DNA from: Pelomonas sp. BJYL3
GTDB taxonomy: Bacteria > Pseudomonadota > Gammaproteobacteria > Burkholderiales > Burkholderiaceae_C
Assembly: GCF_027257975.1 (NCBI RefSeq)
Contig: NZ_JANZKX010000004.1
Coordinates: forward strand, 1-64,000
Reading direction: 5' to 3'
Length of the DNA stretch: 64,000 nt
The notes under the pieces are model-generated. The model was given only the letters and a program-made list of their open reading frames with translations, had not been told where the DNA came from and did not search any database. Positions 44,943-53,655 of the stretch are shown here, one piece after another (the first letter of the stretch is position 1; every line of letters starts with the position of its first letter). Made by a program: the position numbers and the translations under genes.

Positions 44943-46259
44943 ATGAAAGTCGTCGTTCTGGGTGCAGGCATCATCGGCGTCGCCACCGCCTGGTATCTGC
45001 TGGAGGAGGGGCACGAGGTGGTCGTGGTCGACCGCCAGGAAGACGCGGCCATGGAAACCAGCTTCGCCAACGGCGCGCAGATCTCCGTGAGCTTCTGCGA
45101 GCCCTGGGCCAATGCCGGCGCGCCCTTCAAGGTGGCCAAGTGGCTGCTGCGCGACGACTCCCCCCTGCTGTTCCGCCCGCGCCTGGAAGTCGCCCAGTGG
45201 CGCTGGGGCCTGAGCTTCCTGACCCAGTGCACCAATGCCGCCTTCGAGCGCAATGTGGAGCAGCTGGTGCGCCTGGGCCGCTACAGCCATGAATCGCTGA
45301 AGTCCCTGGTGGCGCAGACGGGCATCGAGTACGAGCGCCTGGAGCGCGGCATCCTGCACTTCTTCTCCAGCCAGGCCGACTTCGACGCCGGCGCCGCCGG
45401 TGCCGAGGTGATGCGCGCCCACGGCGTGGACCGCCGCGTGCTGAGCCGCGACGAAGTACTCAAGGTCGAGCCCGCGCTGCGCGCCTTCGGCAACAACATC
45501 TTCGGCGGCACCTTCACGCCCAGCGACGAATCCGGCGACGCCCGCGTCTTCACCCAGAAGCTGGCCCAGGCCTGCATCGCCCGCGGCGCGACCTTCCTCT
45601 ACGGCCACGACATCCTGGCCTTGCAGCGCGAGGGTCAGGCCGTCAGCGGCGCCCAGATCGCCCACGTGCGCACCGGCCAGAAGAGCGTGGTGAAGGGCGA
45701 TGCCTTCGTGGCCGCCATGGCCTCCTACACGCCGCAGCTGCTCAAGCCGCTGGGCGAGTTCCTCAACATCTACCCCGCCAAGGGCTACTCGGCCACCCTG
45801 CGCCTGAAGAAGCCTGAGCAGGCCAGCGTGGTCAGCCTGCTGGACGACACCCGCAAGATCGCCATCTCCCGCCTGGGCGACTACGTGCGCATCGCCGGCA
45901 CCGCCGAGCTCGTGGGCCTGGACACCAGCCTGGACACGCCCACCTCGCGCGTGCGCTGCGACGCCCTGGTCAAGCGCTACGAGGAGCTCTTCCCCGGCGT
46001 GGCCGACCTCGGCGAGCGCAACTACTGGACCGGCCTGCGCCCCAGCACGCCGACCAACATCCCCTACATCGGCCGCTCGAAGAAGGTGTCCAACCTCTGG
46101 CTCAATGCCGGCCACGGCACCCTGGGCTGGACGCATGGCGCCGGCTCCGGCCGCGCGCTGGCCGAGCTGATGAGCGGCAAGCGCCCGGCGCTGGAGGGCT
46201 TTGGCTTCTACGGCGACGCGCTGCCGGCCGCGCCGGCGCGCCGCATGGCCACGGCCTGA
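44943..46259 (+). CDS. dadA: D-amino acid dehydrogenase
   Basis: A 438-residue flavoprotein. The N-terminal dinucleotide motif VVLGAGIIGVATAWYLLEEGHEV (GxGxxG at residues 7-12) binds FAD. Further family blocks are ETSFANGAQISVSFCEPWANAG, RLSRDEVLKVEPAL-type segment, GYSATLR and the C-terminal LWLNAGHGTLGWTHGAGSGRALAELM. It oxidises D-alanine and other D-amino acids to keto acids and passes electrons to the respiratory chain at the inner membrane. No alr/dadX gene lies beside it, unlike the classical dad operon. Confidence 0.93.
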   Translation: MKVVVLGAGIIGVATAWYLLEEGHEVVVVDRQEDAAMETSFANGAQISVSFCEPWANAGAPFKVAKWLLRDDSPLLFRPRLEVAQWRWGLSFLTQCTNAAFERNVEQLVRLGRYSHESLKSLVAQTGIEYERLERGILHFFSSQADFDAGAAGAEVMRAHGVDRRVLSRDEVLKVEPALRAFGNNIFGGTFTPSDESGDARVFTQKLAQACIARGATFLYGHDILALQREGQAVSGAQIAHVRTGQKSVVKGDAFVAAMASYTPQLLKPLGEFLNIYPAKGYSATLRLKKPEQASVVSLLDDTRKIAISRLGDYVRIAGTAELVGLDTSLDTPTSRVRCDALVKRYEELFPGVADLGERNYWTGLRPSTPTNIPYIGRSKKVSNLWLNAGHGTLGWTHGAGSGRALAELMSGKRPALEGFGFYGDALPAAPARRMATA

Positions 46260-46343
46260 TCACCCGGTCGCCGCCGCGGGCCAGGCCGCGGCGGGCGGCA
46301 TGACTACAATCCGCGCCCCGCTTCTGCATTTCTGGGCGCTGTC

Positions 46344-47669
46344 ATGTCTGCCTCCTCCCGCGCCACCGGCTTCTGTGCCATCGACTTCGGCACCTCCAAC
46401 TCCGCCATCGCCATTCCCGACGCCAACGGGGACAGCGGGGCCATGCGCCTGGTCGAGCTCGAGCCCGGGCGGCTGACCATGCCCACGGCGGTCTTCTACT
46501 TCGCCGAAGGCCGCCATGACGCCGACGGACCGCCCCGCGCCTTCGGCCGCGCCGCGCTCGCCGCCTACGTGGAAGGGGCGGACGGCCGCCTGATGCGCTC
46601 CATGAAAAGCATCCTGGGCTCGGCCCTGATCGACCAGACCACGGACGTGGGTGGCGGCCGCGGCGTGAAGTACTTCGACATGCTGGCCGGCTACCTCAAG
46701 CGCCTGAAGCGCCAGGCCGAGGCCAGCGCCGGCCATGCCATCGATCGCGTGGTGCTGGGCCGCCCGGTCTTCTTCGTCGACGAAGAGCCCGCGCGCGACG
46801 CCGCCGCCCAGGCCTCGCTGGAGGCCGCCGCGCGCGCCGTGGGCTTCACCGACATCCACTTCCAGTTCGAGCCCATCGCCGCGGCCTTCGACTACGAACG
46901 CCAGGCGCCGCGCGAGCAGCGCGTGCTGGTGGCCGACATCGGCGGCGGCACCTCGGACTTCTCGGTGGTGCGCGTGGGTCCGGAGCGCATGGCGCGCCTG
47001 GACCGCCGCGAGGACATCCTGGCCAGCCACGGCGTGCACATTGCCGGCACGGACTTCGACCGCCACGTGGAGCTGGCCGCCATCCTGCCGGAGTTCGGCT
47101 ACCGCAGCCTGGGCCCGGCCAAGCCCGGCCAGACCCCGCGCGAGGTGCCCAGCGGCGTCTACTTCGACCTGGCCACCTGGCATCTGATCAACACCGTCTA
47201 CAGCCCGGGCCGCGTGGCCGAGCTGCGCGGCATGCGCAGCTTCTACGGCGACACCCGCCACCACGACCGCCTCATGACCGTGCTGGAAGACCGCATGGGC
47301 CACGAGCTGGCGGGCCGCGCCGAGGACGCCAAGATCGCCGTCGCCGCAGGCGGGGAGGTCTCGGTGGACCTGGGCCTGATCGAGCCGGGCCTGACGGTGG
47401 GCTTCAGCGCCGTGGGCGCGCAGCAGGCGCTGGGCCGGGACATCGAGCGCATCGCCGAAGCCGGCCGCGAGACCGTGGCCCTGGCGGGCCTGAGGCTGGA
47501 CCAGATCGATGCCCTCTACTTCACCGGCGGCTCCACCGGGCTGCTGCCGCTGGCGGAACGCATCGCCGCCGACTACCCCGCGGCCCGGCGCATCCAGGGC
47601 GACGCCTTCGCCTCGGTGGCCAGCGGCCTGGGGCTGCATGCCGCACGCCTGTTCAAGACCGCGTCCTGA
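46344..47669 (+). CDS. yegD: Hsp70-like protein of the YegD type
   Basis: A 441-residue protein that contains only an actin/Hsp70-type ATPase domain. The phosphate-1 motif is DFGTSNSAIAIP (about 13-24), phosphate-2 is VADIGGGTSDFSVV (about 195-208), and the adenosine motif is FTGGSTGLLPL near 393-403. It has no substrate-binding domain, which fits the YegD subgroup of putative chaperones. Its client is unknown. It stands alone, 84 bases downstream of dadA. Confidence 0.9.
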   Translation: MSASSRATGFCAIDFGTSNSAIAIPDANGDSGAMRLVELEPGRLTMPTAVFYFAEGRHDADGPPRAFGRAALAAYVEGADGRLMRSMKSILGSALIDQTTDVGGGRGVKYFDMLAGYLKRLKRQAEASAGHAIDRVVLGRPVFFVDEEPARDAAAQASLEAAARAVGFTDIHFQFEPIAAAFDYERQAPREQRVLVADIGGGTSDFSVVRVGPERMARLDRREDILASHGVHIAGTDFDRHVELAAILPEFGYRSLGPAKPGQTPREVPSGVYFDLATWHLINTVYSPGRVAELRGMRSFYGDTRHHDRLMTVLEDRMGHELAGRAEDAKIAVAAGGEVSVDLGLIEPGLTVGFSAVGAQQALGRDIERIAEAGRETVALAGLRLDQIDALYFTGGSTGLLPLAERIAADYPAARRIQGDAFASVASGLGLHAARLFKTAS

Positions 47670-47730
47670 CCCGCTGCCGGCGCAGCGCCGTCCCTGCTAG
47701 ATTTCAGGGCTTTGCCACGCGCCGCAGACC

Positions 47731-48261
47731 ATGCAGACCGCCTTGCTCCGTGACCTGGACCTGACCCGACCCGACGAGATCGAGCGGGTCGCCCAGGGCA
47801 TGCGCCAGACCCTCATCGAGGTCGAGGGCGAGGCCCGCGGCACGGCGATGTACACGCTGGACTGGCTGCGCGATCGGGTGCGCTGGCACCTGGATCCGGC
47901 GCAGACGCAGGCCCGCGTCGTGCTGGCCCTCGGCGCGCGGGGCGAGGTCCTGGCCCACACCATCTTCCGCGTCGAAGGCCCGGCCGAGGCGCGCTTCGGG
48001 CTGATCTCCACCACCTACGTCTGGCCCGCCCACCGCCGGGCCGGCCTGGCCGCCCGCCTGCTGCAATGCGCCGAGGACTGGTTCCTCGCGCAGGGTCTGG
48101 CGCGCTGCTGCACCTGGACCTCGTCCACCAACAAGCCCCTGATCGCGCTGTACCACCGCCACGGCTATGTGCAGACCGACCAGGGACCCAACGACCTGAC
48201 GGGCACGCTGATGATCCAGCTGTCCAAGCCCCTCCTCTCCACGGAAGCCTTGAAGTCATGA
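47731..48261 (+). CDS. GNAT family N-acetyltransferase
   Basis: A 176-residue protein with a GNAT acetyl-CoA fold. FGLISTTYVWPAHRRAGLAARLLQCAEDWF contains motif A (R-R-A-G-L-A), and NKPLIALYHRHGYVQTD is the C-terminal motif B. Acceptor unknown. The stop overlaps the start of the S9 peptidase (ATGA), so they form a two-gene operon. Confidence 0.85.
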   Translation: MQTALLRDLDLTRPDEIERVAQGMRQTLIEVEGEARGTAMYTLDWLRDRVRWHLDPAQTQARVVLALGARGEVLAHTIFRVEGPAEARFGLISTTYVWPAHRRAGLAARLLQCAEDWFLAQGLARCCTWTSSTNKPLIALYHRHGYVQTDQGPNDLTGTLMIQLSKPLLSTEALKS

Positions 48262-50717
48262 TCCGTCCCCTCCGTCCCTCGATGGCCCCCCTGAGCCTCG
48301 CACTGGCCCTGGCCTTCGGCACGCTGATGCCCATGCAGGCCCGCGCTGGCGACGCCGCCCCGGCCGCCAGCGCCGTGAGCCGCTACCAGCAGCCCAGCCC
48401 GGCCCTGCGCGCCGTTCTGGATGCGCCGGGCCTGCCCACCCACAGCCTCTCGCCGGACCAGAAGACCCTGGCCGTGCAGCGCAGCCAGCGCTACCGCCAG
48501 GTGGCGGATCTGGCGCGACCGGCGCTCAAGCTGGCCGGCATGCGCATCGACCCCGCGGCCCATGCGCCCCTGCTGAGCACGCCCTCGCTGGAATCCCTGG
48601 TGCTGCGACCGCTGGACGGCGGCGCCGAGCGCCCGGTCGCCCTGCCGCCCGGCGGCGGCTTCCACCACCTGCGCTGGTCACCCGACGGCCGGCACTTCCT
48701 GCTGAACCGCCGCACGCCGGCCGGCGTGGAGCTCTGGCTGGGCCAGGCGGCCAACGGCGCGCTGAAGAAGGTGCAAGGCCTTCAGCTCAACACCGTGCTG
48801 GAACAGGACGTGGCCTGGCAGGGCCCCGAAACCCTGCTGGTGCTGGCCGTGCCGGCCAAGCTCGGCCCGGCGCCACGCTTCGAGGCCCCGGACGGCCCGA
48901 CCGTGCAGGAATCCCTGGGCCGCCAGTCGCCTGAACGCACGCTGCAGGACCTGCTGAAGAACGCGCAGGACGAAGCCCTGTTCGCCCACTACGCCCGCTC
49001 CCAGCTGACGCGCGTGAACCTGCGCACCGGCCAGCTGCAGCCACTGGGCGAACCGGGCCTCTTCGCCTCCCTCCAGGCGGTTGGCACGCAGGGTCAGGTC
49101 TTGACCGAGCGCCTGCGCCAGCCCTTCAGCTACCAGGTCACCTGGCAGGACTTCGGGCGCGAGGTCGAGCTGCGCGATGCCGAAGGCCGCGTGCTGCGTG
49201 CGCTGGCGCCGATCGCGCTGAAGAAGGACGTGCCGGTGGACGGCGTGATCACCGGCCCGCGCCACTACACCGGCTCGCCGGGTGCGGACGCCGCGCTGTA
49301 CTGGATCGAGGCCCTGGACGGCGGCGATCCCCGCCGCAAGGCCGAGCACCGCGACCGCCTGATGCGCCTGGCCGCGCCCTACACCGGCGAGCCACAGGAG
49401 CTGCATCGCAGCGTGGGCCGGGTCTCGATGATGGAGTTCCTCGAAGGCGGCCGCCAGGCCATGCAGGCCGACGTGGACCGCGACCGCCAGTGGATGCGCC
49501 TGAGCCTGCTGGACCTCGGCCCCACGCCGGCCCCGGCCCGCCTGCTCAGCGAGCGCTCGCTGCGCGACCGCTACAAGGACATCGGCCAGCCCCTGCGCCG
49601 GATGCAGGCCAACGGCCGCCAGGCGCTGCGCGTGGACGAGGGCGCGCTGTGGCTGGTCGGCGCTGGCGCCAGCCCGGAGGGCGAACGACCCTTCCTGGAC
49701 CGCATGCAGCTGGCCGACGGCCAGGTGCAGCGCCTCTACCGCGCCGGCGGCAGCCACTACGAACGCCCGGTGACGGTGCTCGATGCCCGCGGCGAGCGCG
49801 TGCTGTTCAGCCGCGAGAGCACCAGCGAGGTTCCGCAGCTGGTGCTGCGCAGCGGCGCGGCCCTGGCCCAGATGCAGGCCCTCACCCGCTACACCGACCC
49901 GGCCCCGCAGCTGCGCGACATCCAGCGCGAACTGGTGAAGTTCAAGCGGGCCGACGGCGTGGAGCTGTCCTTCTGGCTCTACAAGCCGCCCGGCTACCAG
50001 GCCGGCGAGCGCCGCCCGACCTTCGTCTGGGCCTACCCGCTGGAGTTCACGGACGCGTCGGTGGCCGGCCAGGTCAGCGGCTCGGGCAATCGCTTCACCA
50101 GCTTCGGCACGAGCAGCCCGCTGATGCTGCTGCTGGATGGCTACGTGGTGCTGATGGACGCCACCATGCCCGTGGTGGGCGACCCCAAGACGGTCAACGA
50201 CAGCTTCATCGCCCAGATCACCAGCAATGCCCAGGCCATCATCGACAAGGCCGTCGAGCTGGGCGTCAGCTCACGCGACCACATGGTGGTGGGCGGCCAC
50301 AGCTACGGCGCCTTCATGACGGCCAACCTGCTGGCGCACACCGACCTCTTCAAGGCCGGCATCGCCCGCAGCGGCGCCTACAACCGCTCGCTGACGCCCT
50401 TCGGCTTCCAGAGCGAGCAGCGCACCTACTGGGAGGCGCAGGACGTCTACCAGCGGCTCTCGCCCTTCAACTATGCGGACAAGCTCAAGGAGCCGCTGCT
50501 GCTGATCCACGGCGACAGCGACGACAACCCCGGCACCTTCCCCCTCCAGAGCCAGCGGCTGTACCAGGCACTGGCCGGCACGGGGGGCCATGTGCGCTTC
50601 GTGTCCCTGCCCTATGAGGGCCATGGCTACACGGCGCGCGAGTCCATCGGGCACACGCTGTGGGAAATGAGCGAGTGGATGAAGCGCCAGGTGGGCGAGG
50701 GCAAGCCGCTGAACTGA
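48258..50717 (+). CDS. Exported S9 family (prolyl oligopeptidase-type) serine peptidase
   Basis: An 819-residue protein with a cleavable signal peptide (about 1-30, PLSLALALAFGTLMPMQARA), so it acts in the periplasm or outside. Residues 40-540 are propeller-like; the alpha/beta hydrolase domain covers about 570-815. The nucleophile lies in VGGHSYGAFMTA, the acid in IHGDSDDNPG and the histidine in YEGHGYTARE, giving a complete Ser-Asp-His triad. Similar enzymes are annotated as glutamyl endopeptidase-like or dipeptidyl aminopeptidases. ATG 48258 is chosen because it gives the signal peptide and overlaps the acetyltransferase stop. Confidence 0.92.
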   Translation: MIRPLRPSMAPLSLALALAFGTLMPMQARAGDAAPAASAVSRYQQPSPALRAVLDAPGLPTHSLSPDQKTLAVQRSQRYRQVADLARPALKLAGMRIDPAAHAPLLSTPSLESLVLRPLDGGAERPVALPPGGGFHHLRWSPDGRHFLLNRRTPAGVELWLGQAANGALKKVQGLQLNTVLEQDVAWQGPETLLVLAVPAKLGPAPRFEAPDGPTVQESLGRQSPERTLQDLLKNAQDEALFAHYARSQLTRVNLRTGQLQPLGEPGLFASLQAVGTQGQVLTERLRQPFSYQVTWQDFGREVELRDAEGRVLRALAPIALKKDVPVDGVITGPRHYTGSPGADAALYWIEALDGGDPRRKAEHRDRLMRLAAPYTGEPQELHRSVGRVSMMEFLEGGRQAMQADVDRDRQWMRLSLLDLGPTPAPARLLSERSLRDRYKDIGQPLRRMQANGRQALRVDEGALWLVGAGASPEGERPFLDRMQLADGQVQRLYRAGGSHYERPVTVLDARGERVLFSRESTSEVPQLVLRSGAALAQMQALTRYTDPAPQLRDIQRELVKFKRADGVELSFWLYKPPGYQAGERRPTFVWAYPLEFTDASVAGQVSGSGNRFTSFGTSSPLMLLLDGYVVLMDATMPVVGDPKTVNDSFIAQITSNAQAIIDKAVELGVSSRDHMVVGGHSYGAFMTANLLAHTDLFKAGIARSGAYNRSLTPFGFQSEQRTYWEAQDVYQRLSPFNYADKLKEPLLLIHGDSDDNPGTFPLQSQRLYQALAGTGGHVRFVSLPYEGHGYTARESIGHTLWEMSEWMKRQVGEGKPLN

Positions 50718-50759
50718 GGTCGCGCAAGACCTGCCCCCGTCGCAGGGGTCAGGCCGCCT

Positions 50760-51665
50760 TCAGTGGCGACGAGACGGGCCGCCGCGCCCCCCGGGGCCCG
50801 GCCGGCGCGGGCCACCCGGGTGGCCCGCGGGCTGGGTGCTCTTGAGCGGGCGCGTCACATCGGCCAGCAGCAGGCTGGCGCGCACCAGGCACTCCACCGC
50901 CTCGGCCACGTCGCTGGGCGGCTCCAGGGATTCGATCTCCTCGATCAGCTCCTCGGCGTCCTCGAGGTCGTCAGGGTCGAGGTGCATATAGAGCTGCGCC
51001 AGCGGCTCGAGCAGCTCGGCGGCCTCTTCCTCCATCAGCTCGGGGAAATGCTCCGAGGCCAGCGCAAAGCCGGCCACCCAGGCGTAGACGACCTCGGAGG
51101 GCTCGGCGTCCTCATCCAGCTCGAAGACCCAGGGGTCGAACCACTGGCGCTCGGCGATGGCCGTGTTGAGCTCGCGATGGCGGCGGCGCACCAGGGCGAA
51201 AAGGGCCTCGCCATCGAACTGACGGGGCGGCTGGCGGCCGTCGGGATCCAGCACGAAGGGCGCCCAGTCGGCAAAGGGCACGGGCCGCGGCTGCAGCAGC
51301 ACGCCCACGAGGTAGCCGTCCAGCATGCTGATGTCCAGCGGCTCCAGCGGCGCGGGCACGGCGTCCAGCAGGTCCTGCAGGCGCTCCATGTCCTGCTCGG
51401 ACAGGGGCTCGTCAGCCTTGGCTCGCTCGGCGGCCGTCGGGCGCGGGGCCGCCGCCGGCCCCGGCCGGGTGGGCCGTGCCGGGCCGCCCGGCTTGCGCCC
51501 CCCGAGGCTGCCCGCCGGTGTGGCCGGGGCGCCTCCCGCGGGGCGCCGCGGCTTTGCATCGCCTGCCGGGCCCCCGCTCTTGCCGCCTTTCGAGGCGCCC
51601 TGCGCCCCTCCTTTCGAGGCGGCGGGACGGAGGGCAGAAGGCTTGCGCGGCTTGGAGGTGCTCAT
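50760..51665 (-). CDS. YecA/UPF0149 family protein without SEC-C, with basic N-terminal extension
   Basis: A 301-residue protein. The first ~95 residues are a Gly/Pro/Ala/Lys/Arg-rich disordered extension, which may bind nucleic acid or ribosome. The UPF0149 domain follows at about 100-275 and is clearly related to 41105-41860 (LDISMLDGYLVGVLLQPRP against [19 protein letters not shown]). The C-terminus is again Gly/Pro/Arg-rich and lacks the SEC-C zinc motif of the paralogue. ATG 51665 begins the MSTSKPRKPS lead; the longer frame to 51743 is not supported. Convergent with the S9 peptidase gene, 42 bases away. Confidence 0.85.
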   Translation of the reverse strand: MSTSKPRKPSALRPAASKGGAQGASKGGKSGGPAGDAKPRRPAGGAPATPAGSLGGRKPGGPARPTRPGPAAAPRPTAAERAKADEPLSEQDMERLQDLLDAVPAPLEPLDISMLDGYLVGVLLQPRPVPFADWAPFVLDPDGRQPPRQFDGEALFALVRRRHRELNTAIAERQWFDPWVFELDEDAEPSEVVYAWVAGFALASEHFPELMEEEAAELLEPLAQLYMHLDPDDLEDAEELIEEIESLEPPSDVAEAVECLVRASLLLADVTRPLKSTQPAGHPGGPRRPGPGGRGGPSRRH

Positions 51666-51795
51666 GCCTGCATTATCCGGCGCGTCGCCCCTTGCCAGGG
51701 CATTGCCGCAGGTCCGGGCAGATCGGGCCGGCGGCCCGCACAATGCCGGCTGCGTCTCGCCCTCTCCCTCCTGTCCCGCCCAGCTGACTCACCCC

Positions 51796-52359
51796 ATGAG
51801 CGACTCCTCCCGCCACTTCCTCTTCCTCACCGCCAGCACTCGCGTGGCCGGCGTCGTCGGCAACACCGAGGCCCTGGCCCGCGCCGCTGCCGAGCACCTG
51901 CCCGCCGGGGCCAGCCAGCAGTGGCTGCGTCTGGCCGACCTCACACTGCCGCCCTTTGTCGACCACCGTCACGACATCGGCAGCTATCCCATGCCCGAAG
52001 GCGATGCCCGCCAGCTGCTGGACGCCACCCTGGCTGCCACCGACCTGGTGCTGGTCGCGCCGGTCTACTGGTACAGCCTGCCGGCCACCGTGAAGCTCTA
52101 CCTGGACCACTTCAGTGCCTGGATGCGCGTGCCCGGCCTGGACTTCAAGGCCCGCATGGCCGGCCGCCGCCTGTGGCTGGTCACCACCAGCGGTGACCGC
52201 GCCAAGGCCCAGCCCATGATGGACAGCACCCGCCTGTGCGCCGAGTTCCTGGGCATGGCCTGGATGGGCGCGCTGTGGGGCAAGGGCGGCGCGCCCGAGG
52301 CCATCCGCGCGGACCAGGAGGCCCTGACTCAGGCCACCCGCTGGTTTGCGGGGGTTTGA
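51796..52359 (+). CDS. NAD(P)H-dependent FMN reductase / flavodoxin-fold oxidoreductase
   Basis: A 187-residue flavodoxin-like protein. The phosphate-binding loop is FLTASTRVAGVVGNTEALARA (about 9-29, split), VLVAPVYWYSLPATVKLYLDHF is the conserved FMN-side block and GRRLWLVTTSGD follows. It probably reduces FMN, quinones or related substrates with NAD(P)H. ATG 51796 is the first codon of the domain; the frame is open upstream over the YecA-like gene but antisense to it. Confidence 0.88.
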   Translation: MSDSSRHFLFLTASTRVAGVVGNTEALARAAAEHLPAGASQQWLRLADLTLPPFVDHRHDIGSYPMPEGDARQLLDATLAATDLVLVAPVYWYSLPATVKLYLDHFSAWMRVPGLDFKARMAGRRLWLVTTSGDRAKAQPMMDSTRLCAEFLGMAWMGALWGKGGAPEAIRADQEALTQATRWFAGV

Positions 52360-52378
52360 AACATCTGCTTGCCAAAGA

Positions 52379-52415
52379 GGGGGCTCATCCCACTAAGTAG
52401 GGATAGCGAGCCCCC
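52379..52415 (+). promoter_or_regulatory. Nested inverted repeat upstream of the small-RNA candidate
   Basis: GGGGGCTC (52379-52386) pairs with GAGCCCCC (52408-52415), and inside it ATCCC (52387-52391) pairs with GGGAT (52400-52404), enclosing ACTAAGTA. It lies 20 bases after the FMN reductase stop. It may be an operator for the downstream transcript or an RNA hairpin at the end of the reductase message. Confidence 0.5.
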
Positions 52416-52434
52416 CGGGCCAACCCTAGAGTTG

Positions 52435-52529
52435 CACCCATGCCGGCCTCAGGGCCAGCACGGATCCCAACGACGTCCTTACCCAAGGACTTATCCGCCC
52501 GAGCACGCAAGTGCTTGGGCGTTTTTTTT
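52435..52529 (+). ncRNA. Candidate small RNA with two hairpins and a terminator
   Basis: The segment between the FMN reductase and the minus-strand LysR gene has no reading frame but has good RNA structure: a perfect hairpin GTCCTT-ACCC-AAGGAC at 52475-52490, then a terminator hairpin and eight T. The 5' end is not fixed; a start near 52435 is a guess from the upstream operator-like repeat and from the stretch CCCTAGAGTTGCACCC. Alternatively it is simply a long 3' UTR of the reductase gene. The compact hairpin-terminator arrangement favours an independent sRNA. Confidence 0.55.
52495..52529 (+). terminator. Strong Rho-independent terminator
   Basis: CGCCCGAGCAC (52496-52506), loop GCAA, GTGCTTGGGCG (52511-52521, one G-U pair) and a run of eight T at 52522-52529. 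It ends plus-strand transcription before the convergent LysR gene. Confidence 0.92.
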
Positions 52530-52552
52530 GCCCAGCCGGCCCGCGCGGGGCC

Positions 52553-53506
52553 TCATTCGAAGCCGGCGTGCAGGCACTGGCGCAGATGCTCCACCAGCAG
52601 GCGCACCGGCTGCGGCGTGTGGCCACTCCATGGGTGGATGGCGTAGATCGCGTCGCCGAAGAAGTCCACCGGTCGCCAGCCGGTCAGCACGGGCTCCAGC
52701 AGGCCCTGGCGAAGGGCGTCGCGGGCGCTGAAGTCGGGCAGCAGGGCCAGGCCCAGGCCGGCCAGGGCGGCTTCACGCAGCACCTCGCTGTTCCCGGCCC
52801 GCAGCAGGCCCTGCACGGGTACCCGCACCCGCTCCGTGGCCTCGCCCTTGCCCCGGGCAAAGAACCATTGCGCCGGCCCCGGCCGCAGGTAGGGCAGGCA
52901 GGCGTGCGCCGCCAGTTCCGCCGGGTGCTGCGGGCGCCCGGCTCGCGCCAGGTAGGCCGGGCTGCCCACCAGCAGCGCCTGGGAGGCGCAAAGCTTGAAG
53001 GCCACGTGGGTGTCCGGCGGCCGGCTGGTGTGGCGGATGGCGAGGTCGAAGCCCTCCTGGGCCAGCGCGGCGAGGCGATCGGAGAGGTCCAGCTCGATGC
53101 GGATCTCCGGATAGCGCTCGAAGAACGAAGGCAGGGCCGGCGCGATGTGCTGGCGGCCCAGGGCCACGGGCGCGGTGACCCGCAGCAGGCCGCGCGGCGT
53201 ACCGGCAGCCTCGCGGGCCTCGCTGAGGCTGCGGCTGAGCAGTTGCAGGCCGGGTTCGGCCTGCTCGACCAGGCGCCGGCCCGCCTCGCTGAGCCGCACC
53301 GAGCGCGTGCTGCGCTGGACCAGCTGCTGCCCCAGGTGCCGCTCCAGCTCCGCGATGCGCTGGCTCACCGCCGCCTTGGAGAGGCCCAGGCGCTGCGCCG
53401 CCTGCGTGAAGCTGCCCAGGCGCGCCACCGCCACCAGAGCCTGGAGCTGCAGCCAGTGCTGCTCCTCGCGGGCGGGAGCGCGGGAGGCGGGGGGGGACGT
53501 CGTCAT
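52553..53506 (-). CDS. LysR-family transcriptional regulator divergent from mmsA
   Basis: A 317-residue LysR regulator. The helix-turn-helix lies at about 18-75 (QLQALVAVARLGSFTQAAQRLGLSKAAVSQRIAELE, split), followed by RLSEAGRRLVEQAEPGLQLL and an effector domain. It is of the CrgA/DmlR-like type. The 149 bases to mmsA contain a palindrome that could be its binding site, so control of mmsA and of itself is a reasonable inference. Confidence 0.88.
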   Translation of the reverse strand: MTTSPPASRAPAREEQHWLQLQALVAVARLGSFTQAAQRLGLSKAAVSQRIAELERHLGQQLVQRSTRSVRLSEAGRRLVEQAEPGLQLLSRSLSEAREAAGTPRGLLRVTAPVALGRQHIAPALPSFFERYPEIRIELDLSDRLAALAQEGFDLAIRHTSRPPDTHVAFKLCASQALLVGSPAYLARAGRPQHPAELAAHACLPYLRPGPAQWFFARGKGEATERVRVPVQGLLRAGNSEVLREAALAGLGLALLPDFSARDALRQGLLEPVLTGWRPVDFFGDAIYAIHPWSGHTPQPVRLLVEHLRQCLHAGFE

Positions 53507-53531
53507 GGATCACCAGGAATCGCTGCAGCGG

Positions 53532-53553
53532 ATTGTTCATATTACTGAACAAT
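53532..53553. promoter_or_regulatory. Palindromic operator candidate between LysR gene and mmsA
   Basis: ATTGTTC (53532-53538), an eight-base spacer, GAACAAT (53547-53553): a perfect seven-base inverted repeat of the size and spacing of LysR binding boxes. It lies 26 bases upstream of the LysR start and 103 bases upstream of mmsA. Confidence 0.65.
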
Positions 53554-53655
53554 GAAGTCAGCCCATTGGGCTAGGCAGGCCGGATGGCGCTCCCTAGACT
53601 GCCTGCATCCCCGCCGACCCAGCGCCGGCATCCACCTCTTCCCCGGAGCGACCCC

